A stretch of 64,000 bases of DNA from Saprospiraceae bacterium (GTDB lineage Bacteria > Bacteroidota > Bacteroidia > Chitinophagales > Saprospiraceae). The notes below the pieces were generated by a model. That model saw only the letters and a list, made by a program, of their open reading frames with translations. It was not told where the DNA came from and did not search any database. Positions 1-9,627 of the stretch are shown one piece after another; the stretch's first letter is position 1, and every line of letters starts with the position of its first letter. Where the stretch lies: NCBI GenBank assembly GCA_020630435.1, contig JAHDBJ010000008.1, positions 100,852-164,851 on the forward strand, in the 5' to 3' direction. The position numbers were made by a program, and so were the translations under genes.

Positions 1-363
1 TTTACGAAGCGTGTCTTGAACTTCTGCTAATGCTTTGGCTACCTTTGGTCGTAAAAAACAACGACCACATTCGTAGAGCTGTTCCTCCACAAAATTATCG
101 GATGTTGCATATTTTAAATCCAATACAATGTCTGGAATAAGTTGACGAATCTCTGTCCATTTCATCGTATCATAATCTGGTGGTACAAGTGTTGCTTCTT
201 CTAGAACTTGAACAGTAGAGGGTACGGTATCTTTGACACGCGTTGTTGTATTGTCTGTCTTATCTGAAGTGACTGGAGCAAATGCTTTGGAGTTAACTTC
301 TGTTTTACAATTATAAAACAAAAAAACAAACATCAATAAACAGAGTAGTGTATGATTTTTCAT
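1..363 (-). CDS. D-alanyl-D-alanine dipeptidase (M15D, VanX-like), lipoprotein, 3' part cut off
   Basis: This is the first 121 codons of a gene that runs off the left edge. The start ATG is at 361-363. The N-terminus is a hydrophobic leader ending in a Cys at residue 19, which looks like a Bacteroidota-style lipoprotein signal. After a Ser/Thr/Pro-rich linker comes DLKYATSDNF and then CGRCFLRPKVAKAL, which match the opening of the VanX/DdpX zinc dipeptidases (peptidase family M15D) that cleave D-Ala-D-Ala. The zinc ligands (SxHxxGxAxD and the later His) lie outside the window, so activity cannot be judged. It lies 48 bp downstream of the metallopeptidase gene on the same strand and may share its transcript. 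A role in peptidoglycan peptide recycling is inference from the family. Confidence 0.75.
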   Translation of the reverse strand, partial: MKNHTLLCLLMFVFLFYNCKTEVNSKAFAPVTSDKTDNTTTRVKDTVPSTVQVLEEATLVPPDYDTMKWTEIRQLIPDIVLDLKYATSDNFVEEQLYECGRCFLRPKVAKALAEVQDTLRK

Positions 364-411
364 AACACAAAAATGGGAAAATTATTATTAAATCGTGTTC
401 AACTATAAGCT

Positions 412-1824
412 CTATTCTTCTTTTGTCTTAAAGTTAATTTGATATGGATTAAGACGAAACCCTTCTTCTGATTTAAACGCTCGCCCTGTAAGCACCAATT
501 GATATTCTTGATTGGGTTTTAATTCAAGGTTGAGGATGACTTTTTTTCGATCTTCCGAATATGTTACTTTAGTGATTTTGGGGAAGTGACTCTTGCCTTT
601 TGGTCCATAGTTCATCGAATAACCTTTGCCTACCAGCGGTTTATCAAAATGAATTTCGAGTTTATCGTTTTTAGGGTTTACGTTGAGGCTTCCATTGCTA
701 AATGGTGTTATTTTCAACACTTTTGGTCTCTTAGATTCTATATTTTTTATTTGCGTCTTGATGTTTGGAGCGACTTCATCAAAAAAGGTCACAATTTGAG
801 GTATAAAGCTTTCAAAGGAAGCGTACTGTTCTCTATTGTTATCATATTCTTCAAGTTTGTCTACAAGCTCCGATGTCCATACAAAGCCCCTACTCAATTG
901 TTCGACTATTTCTTCTTTGACCAATGCTTCATCATAATCATGGTCTTTTAAATATTTTACGACGGCTGCTCGCACGATTGCTTCGGCATATACTGTTTGC
1001 CAAGAACGATAGGCTTGTTTTGCCATTTTTTCTTTCAATTCTTTAAAAATGACTGTGCCACTTTTTTTAAAGGCTTTTCGTTCGTTTTCAACTAAGTGAT
1101 TCACAAAAGAATGATTGAATTCATGTAATAGCGTAGGGAAGTAATTTTTCTTTTTGTAGGAAGGCATTCCAAGACTATCTACACTCCATGTTCCCATGAT
1201 AGCATATATAATTTCTTTATTATTCAATACCAATTTAGGCCCATAATTTCCACTTCCGTTTCCTAAACCGTTTACAATCCTAAACTCCCCCTTAGGTTTT
1301 TCACCATAAAATGTCTCATACCATTCTACATCTAATGCCTCGTATACATTCATAAAACGTTTTGAAGCCTTTTGGTATAAGGCTTTATTTTCCTTGAAAA
1401 ATGTTTCACAATCGGTTTCCTTATAAAAATCATTCAATAGGCTTAAGAACTTTGTCGCTTTTTTCTTACCCCATCGCTTTTCAGGAACACTTTTTGAAAA
1501 TGGAACAAGTGGCTTATACGGTGCTTTATCCGAAAGATCAATAGCCATCCCCATTACGGCATCATAGGCTATTCCTCTTTTCTTTAGTTTTTGTTTAATG
1601 TATTGGATTAGGGCATGGTTTTTATGTTGCCCAAAGTGGTTTTCTATCTTTTCCACATACGTTGGAAAATACTTCGAATTATATTCTTTATTGCCTGCTA
1701 GACGGAAAACGATACTCAACAATTCAATTCTCTCGTCTACTTTTGGTTTTTTGAGAAGCGCCTCCTTCTGTCCAAAAACTGAAATGCTGCCGAGCAATAA
1801 CAAAAATAAAATATGTGCTCTCAT
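412..1824 (-). CDS. Secreted zinc metallopeptidase-like protein (DUF4932-like) with C-terminal Ig-like domain
   Basis: A 470-aa protein with a cleavable signal peptide (residues 1-19, ending SVFGQ). The central region carries HEFNH at 234-238, an HExxH zinc-peptidase motif, in a context (LLHEFNHSFVNHL) that resembles the DUF4932 family of Bacteroidota; a downstream Glu would be the third ligand but I cannot assign it. The last 105 residues look like an SbsA-type Ig-like (Big_5) beta-sandwich, including the phrase LELKPNQEYQLVLTG typical of that fold. Export to the periplasm or surface is expected. There is no T9SS tail. The substrate is unknown. The gene is followed at 48 bp by the D-Ala-D-Ala dipeptidase gene, so the two may form a cell-envelope hydrolase pair. 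The family name is from memory of the motif and is moderately sure. Confidence 0.7.
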   Translation of the reverse strand: MRAHILFLLLLGSISVFGQKEALLKKPKVDERIELLSIVFRLAGNKEYNSKYFPTYVEKIENHFGQHKNHALIQYIKQKLKKRGIAYDAVMGMAIDLSDKAPYKPLVPFSKSVPEKRWGKKKATKFLSLLNDFYKETDCETFFKENKALYQKASKRFMNVYEALDVEWYETFYGEKPKGEFRIVNGLGNGSGNYGPKLVLNNKEIIYAIMGTWSVDSLGMPSYKKKNYFPTLLHEFNHSFVNHLVENERKAFKKSGTVIFKELKEKMAKQAYRSWQTVYAEAIVRAAVVKYLKDHDYDEALVKEEIVEQLSRGFVWTSELVDKLEEYDNNREQYASFESFIPQIVTFFDEVAPNIKTQIKNIESKRPKVLKITPFSNGSLNVNPKNDKLEIHFDKPLVGKGYSMNYGPKGKSHFPKITKVTYSEDRKKVILNLELKPNQEYQLVLTGRAFKSEEGFRLNPYQINFKTKEE

Positions 1825-1877
1825 ACACTTTTATTTTAAAAAATATTGAAGTTGTTCTGCTATTGATTCTTTGGAAG

Positions 1878-1932
1878 AAAAAAAAATTGTTTAGAAATAT
1901 CTTAGCAACTACTAATCTGTATTTCTAAACAA
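1878..1932 (-). terminator. Intrinsic terminator after the M16 peptidase gene
   Basis: A 13-bp perfect inverted repeat (left arm 1887-1899, right arm 1920-1932) with a 20-nt loop, followed on the minus strand by a run of nine T (1878-1886). It sits 24 bp past the stop of the M16 peptidase gene. Confidence 0.75.
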
Positions 1933-1955
1933 CTTTTATAATATCCAGTACGATA

Positions 1956-4847
1956 TTACTTTTCTACTCTATTCCCATACTTATCAATTAAAATAGCCTT
2001 TCCTTTTCCAAGTTTATTGACTTCTTCTAATTGCGTTTCGGCATCTCCTACAATAACATAAACCATTTCTTTCTCTTGGATATATTTTTTGATAATGCCT
2101 CTAAAATCCTCCAAGCTCATGGACATTAATTCGTCTTGTTCATCCTCTACGTAAGAAGTTGATTTGCCATATTTACTAATATTTCTGAGAATACCTAATT
2201 TGGCGTTTAGGCTTTCGAAGGCTCTAGTATTTCCTTTGAGTTTTTTATTTTTTGTAATATCAGCATCTTCTTGCATAAAGGTTGTCGAATAATTCCCAAT
2301 CATATCTTCAATGATTTTTAAGGATGGGAGTGTTGCATTTGCTCTAACACTAGTATAAGCTACAAAAGGCACGGTTTCTTTAGCGGAACGCAAGAATGAA
2401 GAAGCACCATAGGTATACCCTTTTTCTATTCTTAATGTCTGTGTTAATCGAGCGCTCGATCCCCCACCTAGAATTTCGTTTGCAAAACCAATTTTATTGA
2501 AGTCTTCGTGTGTTGCAGGAATCGTCAATTTACCCATCAAGATTGTAGATTGTTTAGAACCTGGCACATCGATAAAATATATTTTTCCAGCATGGTTTTC
2601 TTTAGAAAGTTCATATTTTGGAATAGATATATTTGAACTATTTGTCCACTTTTGATTAAGAGAGCCAAGCGCTTTGGTAACTCTTGCTTGATCAATTGCA
2701 CCGACTACATGAAAATGCGTTTCTTTAGGAGATAGCTTTTTATAATAGGCTTTTAAATCATCTAAGGTGATGTTATCTAATGTATTAAGTGTTCCACTTG
2801 CAGATGTACTAAAAATATGATCCTTACCATAGACTAATTTATTAAAGTTGGCAAATGCTACAGAACCTGGACGGGCTTCTCGTCCCTTTAATGTTGTTTT
2901 TAATTCTTGTTTTAATCTATTGAAGGCATCTTCATCCCATCGAGGTTCTAGTAAAATTTCTTCTACTATAGCCAATGTTTTTTCAAAATTTCTAGCCAAA
3001 CAGCTCCCTGTAATCCGCACTTCTTCATTGCCACTAAATGTATTAATAGATGCTCCTTGAGCCCCAATAGCTTCTTCTAATTCAATGGCGGTTTTATTAG
3101 CAGTACCTTCCATCAACATATCCATCATCAAGCTAGCAACACCTGGTTTATCTAAAGCATCAAGCATATGTCCTCCATTAATTGTAATATCAAAACTTAC
3201 TAAGGGTAGTTCATTATTTTTAATTCCTAGTACTTTGATCCCATTTGGTAATCCTGCTTTCCAAACTTTAGGCATTTTAAATAATGGAGGCTCTCCAAAA
3301 TCTGGTTCAGAACGATCATGCTTTGTTTTTGTTTTTTCGTATTGTGCTTCTTCTCCTTGTGTAACTTCTTCGTTTTTAACATCTTTTTTAACCTCTTCAA
3401 TCCAGACCGTTGCTTTTTCTGCCCCATCAACAATTAAGTTCATTTTTTCCTTTGGAACAAAATTGGTCATTAGGTAATGTTTGCCTTTAATATATTTATT
3501 ATAAACACGCATTATATCTTCCTTTGTTACGGCTAATGTTTTTGCTGCTCTCTTAACAATAAATTCAGGGTCACCTTTGAATTCATTATCCTGTGCTAAT
3601 TGCCATGCTTTATTCAGTATCGTACTGATTCCTCTATATAAACCCGTTTCGAGTTGTGCTTTGATTCTATCTAAATCACTATTATCAAAACCTTCTTGTT
3701 CAAATTTGGTTAACCCTTCTTCAATAGCACTTTTAACCGCATTTAAATTTACATCTTCATTTGTTCTTACTCTAAATACAAAAGTTCCTGCAAGTTCAGA
3801 ACTGCTTTGGTAGGTGCTTACATTTGGAGCTAACTTTTTTTCATCTACTATGATTTTATATAAAGGAGATTTTCGACTTCCACTTAATAGTTCTCCTAGG
3901 ATATTCAAGGCATAAGAATCCTCATGATAGTTTTCTACAGTAGGAAAAACCATTCTTAGCTCAGGAAGCGTTGCAAAGTTATCTTCAAAATATAGCTTCT
4001 TAGTTTTTTCCAATTTGGCAGGCATTGCGGGTAAGGATTTCACATCTTTGCCTTTAGGAATTTCTCCAAACCATGTTTTCACCTGTTTCTTCGTTTCTGC
4101 TATATCAATATCTCCAGCAATGACTAATGTTGCATTATTCGGTCCATAGAATTCATCATAGAATTCTTTAACATCATCTATTGTTGCAGCTTGAAGATCG
4201 GGTAATGCACCAATAGTAGTCCAGCTATAGGGATGGTCAGAAGGATATAAGTTTTTACGAATAACCTCATCCGTATAGCCATAAGGTTGATTATCTACAC
4301 GTTGTCTTTTTTCATTCTTTACAACTTGTTTCTCTCGTTCTAACGCATTGTCTGTTACTGTTTTTATCATATATCCTAAACGATCTGAATCTATCCAAAG
4401 AATTTTTTCAAAAGCGTCTTTAGGAACAACTTCATAATAGATAGTACCATCAGACCACGTTCCACCATTTCTATTACCTCCCCATTCAGGAATCAGTTTA
4501 CGATTTGCACCAACTGGCGTATTTTCAGAATCATTGAACGACATATGCTCAAAGAAATGTGCAAATCCTGTACGACCTGGTTTCTCACGATTAGAGCCGA
4601 CATGAAGCATCGTAGCGACAGCAACAATAGGATCCGAATCATCAACGTGTAAGATCACTTCTAACCCATTATCTAAAGTGAATTTTTCATAGGGGATACT
4701 AAATATTTTTTGCCCTATCTGAGGTGTTTCTGTTGTATTGGATGGAGTGGTTTTGGTTGTATCTGTGGATGTTTTCAATCCACTACATCCTATCAAAAAA
4801 AATAATGATAATAGAATAGTTGATTTTAAAAGAGTAGGATTTTTCAT
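1956..4847 (-). CDS. M16 family zinc peptidase, two-domain lipoprotein
   Basis: A 963-aa protein with a lipoprotein signal (LIGC, Cys at 21) and a Thr-rich linker. The first M16 domain has the inverted zinc motif HFFEH at 97-101 and a second-ligand Glu at about 179 in VVKNE, 82 residues on, as in pitrilysin-type enzymes. The second M16 domain begins near residue 540; the matching place reads PGVASLMMDML, so it lacks the zinc residues and is a structural half, as usual in the family. Such proteins degrade peptides in the periplasm or at the outer membrane; the tandem arrangement in one chain matches many Bacteroidota members. It is a single-gene unit with its own terminator. The exact substrate cannot be told. 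Confidence 0.92.
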   Translation of the reverse strand: MKNPTLLKSTILLSLFFLIGCSGLKTSTDTTKTTPSNTTETPQIGQKIFSIPYEKFTLDNGLEVILHVDDSDPIVAVATMLHVGSNREKPGRTGFAHFFEHMSFNDSENTPVGANRKLIPEWGGNRNGGTWSDGTIYYEVVPKDAFEKILWIDSDRLGYMIKTVTDNALEREKQVVKNEKRQRVDNQPYGYTDEVIRKNLYPSDHPYSWTTIGALPDLQAATIDDVKEFYDEFYGPNNATLVIAGDIDIAETKKQVKTWFGEIPKGKDVKSLPAMPAKLEKTKKLYFEDNFATLPELRMVFPTVENYHEDSYALNILGELLSGSRKSPLYKIIVDEKKLAPNVSTYQSSSELAGTFVFRVRTNEDVNLNAVKSAIEEGLTKFEQEGFDNSDLDRIKAQLETGLYRGISTILNKAWQLAQDNEFKGDPEFIVKRAAKTLAVTKEDIMRVYNKYIKGKHYLMTNFVPKEKMNLIVDGAEKATVWIEEVKKDVKNEEVTQGEEAQYEKTKTKHDRSEPDFGEPPLFKMPKVWKAGLPNGIKVLGIKNNELPLVSFDITINGGHMLDALDKPGVASLMMDMLMEGTANKTAIELEEAIGAQGASINTFSGNEEVRITGSCLARNFEKTLAIVEEILLEPRWDEDAFNRLKQELKTTLKGREARPGSVAFANFNKLVYGKDHIFSTSASGTLNTLDNITLDDLKAYYKKLSPKETHFHVVGAIDQARVTKALGSLNQKWTNSSNISIPKYELSKENHAGKIYFIDVPGSKQSTILMGKLTIPATHEDFNKIGFANEILGGGSSARLTQTLRIEKGYTYGASSFLRSAKETVPFVAYTSVRANATLPSLKIIEDMIGNYSTTFMQEDADITKNKKLKGNTRAFESLNAKLGILRNISKYGKSTSYVEDEQDELMSMSLEDFRGIIKKYIQEKEMVYVIVGDAETQLEEVNKLGKGKAILIDKYGNRVEK

Positions 4848-5059
4848 AGTGAAGATTTTGACATTTAAATAAATGAGCTGAATTTGCTAAACAAATTTAC
4901 AATTCAATTTTCTCCAAAAGAGAAGAAAATACTTTTATTTGAGTTTTATTAACAATATCGTTTTTAAGGCGTTTTGCTAAACTAAAACCCAACTTTTTTT
5001 TAATTGAAAAAAATCTATCGAAATATACTTTTTATCGACTAATTGTAAAGAATAGGAAG

Positions 5060-6304
5060 TCAATTTTTTTTTGTCCTTTTTTTATTCTTATGATGCGAGG
5101 GCTTATTTCTATGCTTTGAGCCTTTTCTTCTTTTCTTTTTTAAAGAAGCATTGGGTTTCCATTCTGGGCTTTCACCAATCGGTTTAGGAATTTTCAGTTT
5201 CATTACTTCTGTTTCAATCAGTCGCTCAATTTGTTGAAATTTATACATATCATCTTGATTAACAAAAGTAAGTGCGACACCTGTTGAGTCCGCTCTTGCT
5301 GTACGACCAATACGATGAACATAATCTTCTGCATCACCAGGCACATCAAAATTGATAACGAGATTGATTCCTTTAATGTCAATGCCTCGACTTACAACAT
5401 CTGTCCCTACCATTATTCGAGTATGTTTTGCTCTGAATCGTAATAATACTTCTTCTCGTTTTTTCTGTTCTAAAGAAGAAGATATTTCTTCTACAGAATA
5501 ATTTTTCTTTTTTAATGTGCGTGCCAGCTTACTAACCATTTGTTTTGTAGAACAAAAGATGATAATACTTTCGTAATTGGGTTTATCTTTGAGTAAATTG
5601 GAAACAAGTTCAATCTTATGCTCATCATTCACAAGATAGGCTGCTTGTAATACGCCTTTCGCTGGTTTAGAGACAGCAATGGTTATTTCTGTAGTAGGAG
5701 TTTTGAGGATTTTTTTAGCGAACTCTCGAATTTTTTTAGGCATTGTTGCGCTAAACATTAAGGTTTGCCGTTCTTTGGGTAAAAAGGATAAGATTTTTAA
5801 AATATCATCGTGGAAACCAATATCCAGCATTCGATCTGCCTCGTCCAATATTAAGAATTTCACCTTACTAAAATCACCATTATTCATATTTAGGTGGGAA
5901 ATCAATTTCCCTGGAGTCGCAACAATAATATCTGTTCCTTTTTCTAAAGCTCTTTTCTGTTGAGACCATTCTATCCCATCACCACCACCATACAAAGCCA
6001 AAGAATCTACTCCTGCAAAATACGCTAAACCTTGTACTTGCTGTTCTATTTGTAAGGCAAGTTCTCGGGTAGGTGCAATGATAAGCGTACTAGTATGGTT
6101 TTTTTCAGAATGTGCTAGAAGACTAAGAACAGGAAGGAGAAAAGCAGCCGTTTTACCAGTTCCTGTTTGAGCGCAGGCAATAATATCATTACCTTCTAAA
6201 ATTGGAGGTATTGCTTTTTCTTGGATAGGTGTTGCTTCCTCAAACCCCATATAAGAGAGGGCTTCCAACAACGTATCATCTAGACCTAATTCTTCAAATT
6301 TCAT
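5060..6304 (-). CDS. DEAD-box ATP-dependent RNA helicase (RhlE-like)
   Basis: A 414-aa protein with all core helicase motifs: Q motif around 19-28 (MGFEEATPIQ), Walker A AQTGTGKT at 45-52, PTREL at 78-82, DEAD at 154-157, SAT at 185-187 and HRIGRTAR near 323. The C-terminus from about 380 is a Lys/Arg-rich tail typical of RhlE-type helicases, which binds RNA. It unwinds short RNA duplexes in ribosome assembly or mRNA decay. The gene stands alone on the minus strand; a short inverted repeat lies in its leader (6324-6348). Subfamily assignment within the RhlE/CshA group is tentative. Confidence 0.93.
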   Translation of the reverse strand: MKFEELGLDDTLLEALSYMGFEEATPIQEKAIPPILEGNDIIACAQTGTGKTAAFLLPVLSLLAHSEKNHTSTLIIAPTRELALQIEQQVQGLAYFAGVDSLALYGGGDGIEWSQQKRALEKGTDIIVATPGKLISHLNMNNGDFSKVKFLILDEADRMLDIGFHDDILKILSFLPKERQTLMFSATMPKKIREFAKKILKTPTTEITIAVSKPAKGVLQAAYLVNDEHKIELVSNLLKDKPNYESIIIFCSTKQMVSKLARTLKKKNYSVEEISSSLEQKKREEVLLRFRAKHTRIMVGTDVVSRGIDIKGINLVINFDVPGDAEDYVHRIGRTARADSTGVALTFVNQDDMYKFQQIERLIETEVMKLKIPKPIGESPEWKPNASLKKKRRKGSKHRNKPSHHKNKKRTKKN

Positions 6305-6323
6305 TTGTTACTTTTCAATTGTC

Positions 6324-6348
6324 GCCTAAAGTACAATATTTTTTAGGC
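6324..6348 (-). promoter_or_regulatory. Leader hairpin of the DEAD-box helicase gene
   Basis: A 7-bp inverted repeat (GCCTAAA at 6324-6330, TTTAGGC at 6342-6348) lies 20 bp before the start codon on the minus strand. A near-consensus -7 element (TGACTTTG, one mismatch to TAnnTTTG) ends at its upstream edge, so the hairpin would sit at the very 5' end of the mRNA. Regulatory meaning is inference. Confidence 0.3.
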
Positions 6349-6430
6349 AAAGTCAAAATTATAATCATTGTCTAGATAAGAGTATATACAATTTTAAACA
6401 CAAAATAAATTTTAAATATACTCAAAATCA

Positions 6431-6470
6431 AAAGCCACTTGCTTGTGAATGACTACAAGTAAGTGGCTTT
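6431..6470 (-). terminator. Terminator hairpin after the secreted nuclease gene
   Basis: A 16-bp inverted repeat with one mismatch (6431-6446 and 6455-6470) and an 8-nt loop lies 28 bp past the stop of the minus-strand nuclease gene. The T-tract after it on the minus strand is interrupted (CTTTTGATTTT). Confidence 0.65.
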
Positions 6471-6498
6471 CTAATTATCTTATTGTCGTGTTATGATA

Positions 6499-9315
6499 CT
6501 ATAGTTTTAAAAATTTCTCTACTCCTGAAAATCCACCAGCCTGTATTTTTAAATAATAATAACCACCTGTAAGTTGCTCGATTTGTAGCGGAACATTAGG
6601 TCTTGTTGCTTTTAACATTTTCCGATATACTTCATTTCCAACGATATCAAAAACTTGAATAATTGCGCCTTGTTGAACATAAGAAGCAAAATCATTTGAA
6701 AAATTAATCGTAATCTCTTCTTTATCTATAATATTCGGTCGAATGGTAAAGAGTTTATTCCTATCCGATAGTTCCACAGCAATGATAGGAGAATAATTAA
6801 ACGTCTCATCAAAATCTTTTTGTTTAAGCCTATAGTAATACGTTTGTCCTATAGGGAGTCTCTTATCGGTATAAGTGTACTGTTTATAATCGCTACTATT
6901 GCCTTGTCCATTGACCCATGCAATAGATTCAAAGTTTCGGCTATCAAGGCTTCTCTCTATTTCAAAACCTTTATTATTGGTTTCTGTAGCTGTAGCCCAA
7001 GAAAGCACAACATCATTTCTTAAAACGTTAGCTGTAAAGTCAACTAATTCAACAGGGAAGGCACCTGCATCACCGCCACCGCCCATTCCTCCTCCAGAGA
7101 AACTAGAGACAGAAAATTCGGCATAATGATAAGAACCAAAAGTATTATAAGTCCAGAGTGGTTGTTCGTATTCTGCGGTAGTTACGCCTGTATGTCCAGT
7201 GCTTGGATCTGGATTATCTGTTCCATTTATTTTGTAAACAAACATATCAGAATGTCCTGTTACAAAAGTAGAAGCCGCATTTACCTCATTAAAATCTGTT
7301 GTGGTATAGTAAAATCGAACAGGAACATCCATAGAAGGTTGAGTTGTCGGTGTTACATCAAAATATCGACGCATTACATCCCAGGTAGGGTGTACAGCAT
7401 AAGGTGCTGCCGATAGATCTATTGCTGTAGAACCCGATAAAATCTCTATCTTTACTTGGCTTGGAGAAATAACTACACCACTGCTTCCTTTCTTAACAGA
7501 AAGTAACAACTCATCTTGGGCTGTTACAGGAGCAGAAGCTGCATTTTTCCAATAATGTGTCCATCCTTGACTATCCGTACATTCTGCATCTGCAGTATAG
7601 ACCTGTACAACTGTATTAATTTCAGAAGGTGCTGTGCCATTTTGATCCGCTTCAAAATAAGCTCTTCTTGCTAAGGTACTATCAATAACAAAAGGATTGA
7701 CGTTGCCTTGATAAGCTGCAATTGCATAGGTTCTTTGATATTCCAAATTATCTACAGGATCTAGATAATGCCAATCTAATAATGTACTTTTCATATTATG
7801 GAAAAAATTAGGATCAGCAGCATCACAAGAGGCCTTATACATTGTATAAAAATAGAAAATGGAGCGTGCGACATCCCCTTTTCTACTTTCTCTTGGTTCA
7901 AATGAACCACAGTCAAACCCTGCCAGATCTTTTTCTGCGTAATCATCAATATCTGCTGTAGGCTTTGTAGTAAGAATTGTATTTTCTTTATACCAGAATC
8001 CTGTCTCTGTATCATCATCTAATTCTCCATAGGGGCAATTACTTCTATCAGAGTTGACATTGGATTTACACGGATATAAGGCATGAATATCGCTTCTTTC
8101 TGGTTCGTTTGATGCGCCTTTACTTTGCGGATAGGAATGCTCCGCATTGACGCCTTTATTGAACGCATCACCTGATGGGTCAGAACTAGTACTTAAGTCT
8201 AGCTGAATCGTATAACCAGAATATACTGTAGATAGATCATTTCCAATTTTATCTATCACCCAATACATTGTATCACGAGCATTCATACCGGAAGGACCAT
8301 CATTATCATTATATCCTAAAGTTGTCTGTCCACCATAGGTTGATACTAAATCTGTTAGGAGTGGCGTACCTTGTTCACAGGGAAATAAAATAACTTGAGA
8401 TGGCATAGGAGCATCATCATCTATAATCGTAAAATCTAACTTATCACTTGTTCCTATGACACAACCGTCTGTTCCTCCTGGATTTTGAAGTTGTAAGGTA
8501 AAGTTTTCATTTCCTTCATCGATAGTGTCATTAATTAAAGTAATCGTTACAGGAATAGATGTAGCACCACCACTTGTAAATGTAATAGAAGACGGGCTAT
8601 AGGTATAGTCCACACCATTTGTAGCTGTCCCTCCAATAACCGCCAGATCGACAGTACAATCTGAAGTACTAGATACAAAGACATTAAATGTAAATGTACC
8701 TGCTACTTCCGACAACGATTTACTTACAGGAGAGATAGAAAAAATCGGTGTGCCACTAGCACAAGTATGTTCTCCTAAATATTCATCATTGCCTGATGTC
8801 GCTGCATCAACAGCAGCATTTGTAAATTGAGTCCAATCGGATAATGTAAAATTGACATTAGGAACATTATTGTTTCGAACAAACGCTTTATCTGCGCCCC
8901 AGTTTGTTCCGTCTCCAATAACGTCTGTTCTATTAGCCCAAGCGGTATTATCATTAGTAGTAGAAATAATCACCAAATCATCACCATTAAAGTTTATAGT
9001 AGGAGAAATGATGCCACTTGGCAAGGCGTAGGTTGGTACATCCGTATTACTGTTACGATACAATAAAACCTCACAGGGATTTATTGTTGCAGGTAATAAA
9101 GTGTTGCTTGTTGGAGATTGTCCTGATGGACTATCTGCCTTTGTATTCGAAAAAAGACAGAAGTAGTGAGTGCCTGTAACTGGAGCAGTTCCAACATTAA
9201 TGATTTCTAACCATTTATCGCCTCCGACTTCATAATATTCACTAATAACTAGTTGTGCATTTAATAACAAAGTAGAAAATGTAAAAAGGACTAAGGGTAG
9301 TAGTTGTTTAAGCAT
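6499..9315 (-). CDS. Secreted endonuclease I-family protein with Calx-beta domain and T9SS type A sorting domain
   Basis: A 938-aa modular exported protein. Residues 1-20 are a signal peptide. Residues 21-185 resemble a lamin-tail-type beta-sandwich (LVISEYYEVGGDKWLEIIN). Residues 192-300 are a Calx-beta domain (TATNGVDYT, DEGNENFTL). Residues about 340-560 match the endonuclease I family: AEHSYPQS at 391-398, ERSDIHALYP at 406-415, GDVARSIFYFY at 480-490 and WHYLDPVDNLEYQR with QGNVNPFVIDS after it. The last 150 residues hold the fibronectin-like linker and a T9SS type A sorting domain ending in KFLKL. The product should be a secreted, surface-attached or released DNase/RNase that degrades extracellular nucleic acid. 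The His in the EH motif is kept, so activity is plausible. The domain calls are by motif only. Confidence 0.88.
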   Translation of the reverse strand: MLKQLLPLVLFTFSTLLLNAQLVISEYYEVGGDKWLEIINVGTAPVTGTHYFCLFSNTKADSPSGQSPTSNTLLPATINPCEVLLYRNSNTDVPTYALPSGIISPTINFNGDDLVIISTTNDNTAWANRTDVIGDGTNWGADKAFVRNNNVPNVNFTLSDWTQFTNAAVDAATSGNDEYLGEHTCASGTPIFSISPVSKSLSEVAGTFTFNVFVSSTSDCTVDLAVIGGTATNGVDYTYSPSSITFTSGGATSIPVTITLINDTIDEGNENFTLQLQNPGGTDGCVIGTSDKLDFTIIDDDAPMPSQVILFPCEQGTPLLTDLVSTYGGQTTLGYNDNDGPSGMNARDTMYWVIDKIGNDLSTVYSGYTIQLDLSTSSDPSGDAFNKGVNAEHSYPQSKGASNEPERSDIHALYPCKSNVNSDRSNCPYGELDDDTETGFWYKENTILTTKPTADIDDYAEKDLAGFDCGSFEPRESRKGDVARSIFYFYTMYKASCDAADPNFFHNMKSTLLDWHYLDPVDNLEYQRTYAIAAYQGNVNPFVIDSTLARRAYFEADQNGTAPSEINTVVQVYTADAECTDSQGWTHYWKNAASAPVTAQDELLLSVKKGSSGVVISPSQVKIEILSGSTAIDLSAAPYAVHPTWDVMRRYFDVTPTTQPSMDVPVRFYYTTTDFNEVNAASTFVTGHSDMFVYKINGTDNPDPSTGHTGVTTAEYEQPLWTYNTFGSYHYAEFSVSSFSGGGMGGGGDAGAFPVELVDFTANVLRNDVVLSWATATETNNKGFEIERSLDSRNFESIAWVNGQGNSSDYKQYTYTDKRLPIGQTYYYRLKQKDFDETFNYSPIIAVELSDRNKLFTIRPNIIDKEEITINFSNDFASYVQQGAIIQVFDIVGNEVYRKMLKATRPNVPLQIEQLTGGYYYLKIQAGGFSGVEKFLKL

Positions 9316-9627
9316 AATTGTAATATAAGTTTATATCAATTTATTAAAGTGTGTTAGAACTTCTAATCACAAAAAACAAGTAAAACTAGAAATAAATGGC
9401 GGGAAAAACAAGAATTTTTTTTATTTATATTAATAAAAATTAAAATATAAAAACAGCCGCATCTTTATAAGACAATTCAGAATAGGTTAATCCCCTATTC
9501 TGGACATATAAATAAAGTTACAAGGTAAACCAACAACACATAAACAACTCAATATCAATTAGTTAAATAAAGATAAAATAACTACGATATTAAAAATGTC
9601 TCCTATGTTACAAATGTGTTTTTTTAT
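9316..9627. other. Intergenic stretch with one hairpin
   Basis: This 312-bp gap separates the 5' end of the nuclease gene from the 3' end of the SDR gene. It is very AT-rich. A 9-bp perfect inverted repeat (CAGAATAGG at 9478-9486, CCTATTCTG at 9494-9502, 7-nt loop) is the only structure seen; it lacks a T-tract and lies about 125 bp past the SDR stop. No ORF or RNA gene was recognised. Confidence 0.4.

Noticed and set aside
2848..3477. Plus-strand ORFs of 70 and 130 codons inside the M16 peptidase gene
   Set aside because: Antisense shadows of a long, well-supported gene; low-complexity Ser/Leu-rich translation.
4848..5059. Possible terminator after the DEAD-box helicase gene
   Set aside because: Only a 4-bp TCGA pairing with T-runs was found near 5018-5040; too weak to call.
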